From: CAJXZP01 sp047610145
GTDB taxonomy: Bacteria; Bacteroidota; Bacteroidia; Flavobacteriales_G; Salibacteraceae
NCBI GenBank assembly: GCA_047610145.1
Contig: JBLFZF010000011.1
Span: forward strand, 1 to 43,157
Direction: 5' to 3'
DNA length: 43,157 nt
Shown here one piece after another: positions 41,104 to 43,157 of this stretch. Position 1 is the first letter of the stretch, and each line of letters starts with the position of its first letter. A program made the position numbers and the translations under genes. The notes under the pieces were generated by a model. That model was not told the origin of the DNA. It made no database searches and worked only from the letters and a program-made list of their open reading frames with translations.

Positions 41104-43157
41104 ATGATGCAAAGACCGTTATCTGATTGGTTACCAATCACAAAAAAGGAAGTAAACTCGCGTGGATGGGAGCAACTTGATGTTATTCTTATTTCTGGAG
41201 ATGCTTATGTAGACCATCCTTCTTTTGGTCCTGCGGTAATTGGTCGTATCATAGAGAGTTATGGATTTAAAATTGGAATTATACCTCAGCCCAACTGGAG
41301 GGATGATTTACACGAGTTCAAAAAACTAGGCGAGCCCAAATACTTTTTTGCAGTGACTTCTGGGTGTATGGATTCTATGGTGAATCATTATACCGCTGGT
41401 CTTCGTAAAAGATCCACAGATGCGTATACTCCAGGCAGCGAAGCCGGATATAGACCCGATTATGCTACGACAGAATATTCTCAAATTTTAAAGAAGTTGT
41501 ATCCAGATATCCCAGTGGTAATTGGAGGTATTGAAGCTTCATTAAGAAGAGTGACCCACTATGATTATTGGTCAGATAAATTAAGTCAATCTATTTTGGA
41601 AACCAGTGGAGCAGATTTATTGGTGTACGGAATGGGAGAAGCACCACTGCGTGAAATCATTGGGTTGTTGCAAAAAGGAGTTCCTTTTGAACAATTAACC
41701 ATGGTGAAGCAAACCGCGTATATGCGCCCTATTTCAGAAGAACTACCAAAGAATAAAAAGTGGGACGATAAAGAGCTCACCTCCCATGAAATATGTGTGA
41801 ATGACAAACTGAAATTTGCCGCTAACTTCAAGGTCATTGAACAAGAATCGAATAAGGTAAATGCCAAACGATTGATTCAAAAATCAGGAACGAATAATTT
41901 AATTATTAATCCGCCATTCGATACCATGACCGAAAAGGAAATGGATCGTGCATTTGATTTGCCTTACACCCGTTTACCGCATCCAAAGTATAAGTTCAGG
42001 GGCCCAATTCCGGCTTACGACATGATTAAATTCTCCATCAATCTTCACCGAGGTTGTTTTGGAGGCTGTAGTTTTTGTACAATTTCTGCACATCAAGGTA
42101 AATTTATTGCCAGTCGTTCAGAAGCATCCGTTTTAAAAGAAGTAGAACAAGTAACAGAAATGGAAGATTTCAAAGGTTACTTATCTGATTTAGGAGGTCC
42201 TTCCGCTAATATGTATAAGCTGAAAGGAAAAGTGAAATCTATTTGTGATAAATGTGTTGCTCCTTCGTGTATTCACCCAATGGTTTGTGACAACTTAGAC
42301 ACAAACCATAGCTCCATGACCCAGCTTTATCAAAAGGTGGATGCCATGCCTAAAATAAAGAAAGCTTTTATTGGTAGTGGAATACGTTATGATTTACTGA
42401 CGCGTTCGTATAATAAAAAAGCAGATGATTCTTTAGAACCTTATATGGAACAAGTGCTGAAAAGACACGTTTCAGGAAGGTTAAAAGTAGCACCAGAACA
42501 CAGTTCAGATGCCACATTAAAGCTAATGCGTAAACCCAAGTTTGAGCACTTTACTGAGTTCAAAAAGAACTTTGACCGTATTAACGAAAAGTACAAACTG
42601 AATCAACAATTAATACCGTATTTTATTTCAAGTCATCCCGGTTCAACCGAAGAGGAAATGGCCAATCTAGCAGGAGATACTAAAGACATGGGCTTTCAGT
42701 TGGAGCAAGTTCAAGACTTCACTCCTACTCCTATGACTGTGGCTACCGTTGCCTATTACTCTGGATACCATCCCTACACTTTAGAGAAAGTGTATACCGC
42801 TAAAGGTGCAGTAGAAAAGAAAAATCAACACCGTTATTTCTTTTGGTACAAGAAAGAGAACCACCAGTGGATTAGAGAGAGTTTACGTAAAATTGATCGA
42901 TTAGATCTAGCCGAGAAATTGCTAACGTTTCCAAAGAAAGGGAAAAGCGTACCTAAAGTTATCTCTAATGAAATCTTAACGGATCCAAATGCTACCGATC
43001 CAGACCGAAAGAAAACCACGCATAAACCTTCCAATAGAAGAGATAAAAAACCTTTCCAAACAAAGAGCGATAAACCTGCAAGAACAGAGTCCAACAGTTT
43101 TGATAAGGATAAAAAGAAAAGACCAAAGAAAAAGTCGACTCGTAATAATCCAAACGC
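41104..43157 (+). CDS. ygiQ: YgiQ-family radical SAM protein, 3' end outside window
   Basis: At least 684 residues are present and the frame is open at the right edge. The N-terminus has the YgiQ landmark LDVILISGDAYVDHPSFGPAVIGRIIE, followed by VVIGGIEASLRRVTHYDYWSDKL. The radical SAM motif is HRGCFGGCSFC with Cys318, Cys322 and Cys325 in canonical CX3CX2C spacing. Later motifs include SGRLKVAPEHSSDATLKLMRKP and YFISSHPGSTEEEM. The visible tail from about residue 640 is rich in lysine, arginine and aspartate and looks disordered. The substrate of the family is unknown. There are two ATGs in a row at 41104 and 41107. Confidence 0.94.
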   Translation, partial: MMQRPLSDWLPITKKEVNSRGWEQLDVILISGDAYVDHPSFGPAVIGRIIESYGFKIGIIPQPNWRDDLHEFKKLGEPKYFFAVTSGCMDSMVNHYTAGLRKRSTDAYTPGSEAGYRPDYATTEYSQILKKLYPDIPVVIGGIEASLRRVTHYDYWSDKLSQSILETSGADLLVYGMGEAPLREIIGLLQKGVPFEQLTMVKQTAYMRPISEELPKNKKWDDKELTSHEICVNDKLKFAANFKVIEQESNKVNAKRLIQKSGTNNLIINPPFDTMTEKEMDRAFDLPYTRLPHPKYKFRGPIPAYDMIKFSINLHRGCFGGCSFCTISAHQGKFIASRSEASVLKEVEQVTEMEDFKGYLSDLGGPSANMYKLKGKVKSICDKCVAPSCIHPMVCDNLDTNHSSMTQLYQKVDAMPKIKKAFIGSGIRYDLLTRSYNKKADDSLEPYMEQVLKRHVSGRLKVAPEHSSDATLKLMRKPKFEHFTEFKKNFDRINEKYKLNQQLIPYFISSHPGSTEEEMANLAGDTKDMGFQLEQVQDFTPTPMTVATVAYYSGYHPYTLEKVYTAKGAVEKKNQHRYFFWYKKENHQWIRESLRKIDRLDLAEKLLTFPKKGKSVPKVISNEILTDPNATDPDRKKTTHKPSNRRDKKPFQTKSDKPARTESNSFDKDKKKRPKKKSTRNNPN

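Noticed and set aside
1..43157. tRNA, rRNA, CRISPR, insertion sequence or prophage
   Set aside because: Intergenic regions were read for cloverleaf-like segments, repeat arrays, transposase or integrase genes and terminal inverted repeats; none was found, though small RNAs cannot be excluded by eye.

Overview
The window comes from an AT-rich member of the Bacteroidota, most likely a marine flavobacterium. The supporting signs are a green-tuned proteorhodopsin next to blh, a long RecQ, class I fbp, a RibBA-type protein, DUF6268- and DUF6580-like proteins, and many starts preceded by the Bacteroidota -7 element TAnnTTTG rather than a strong Shine-Dalgarno site. No CRISPR array, tRNA, rRNA, insertion sequence or phage gene was seen. 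Both ends cut genes: a membrane protein on the left and ygiQ on the right.

Layout. 1-1055: a membrane protein gene and a divergent HxlR-type regulator, separated by two identical 18-bp repeats that bracket the membrane gene's -7 element. 1389-1901: a secreted fasciclin-domain protein. 2063-9426 (minus strand): a tightly coupled ten-gene operon joining a small type II fatty-acid-synthase set (KS, ACP, FabZ-like, FabL/FabI-like reductase, phosphopantetheinyl transferase) to a type III polyketide synthase, two related methyltransferases, a geranylgeranyl-reductase-family flavoprotein and a small membrane protein. This is the main secondary-metabolite system in the window. I infer that it makes a long-chain alkylresorcinol, alkylpyrone or quinone-type lipid that is methylated and oxidised. 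9827-10775: a 4-TM protein and a YceI-family protein. 11424-13149: proteorhodopsin and blh (retinal synthesis), with a perfect terminator-like hairpin between them.

13891-17695 (minus): NAD(P)HX repair enzyme and an FdhF/YdeP-type molybdopterin oxidoreductase. 18241-24491 (plus): a radical SAM/SPASM-like protein, cytochrome bd oxidase (cydAB), a small membrane protein and a B12-binding-type radical SAM protein with an unusual CX4CX2C cluster motif. 24567-26738: YqgE/AlgH, an outer-membrane DUF6268-like protein and a YkgJ-type cysteine-cluster protein. 26920-31261 (minus): a DEAH helicase and RecQ; this RecQ lacks all the usual zinc cysteines. 31732-33540: a DUF6580-like membrane protein and a YeeE/YedE (PmpAB-like) sulfur transporter pair with an inverted repeat in its leader. 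33644-43157: housekeeping genes mfd, fbp, ribB with a degenerate GTP-cyclohydrolase-II half, pyrD, trxA and the start of ygiQ.

The genes suggest an aerobic to microaerobic marine bacterium with light-driven proton pumping, a high-affinity oxidase, sulfur uptake, and a dedicated lipid-polyketide pathway. All functional calls are from reading motifs by eye; no database search was made.
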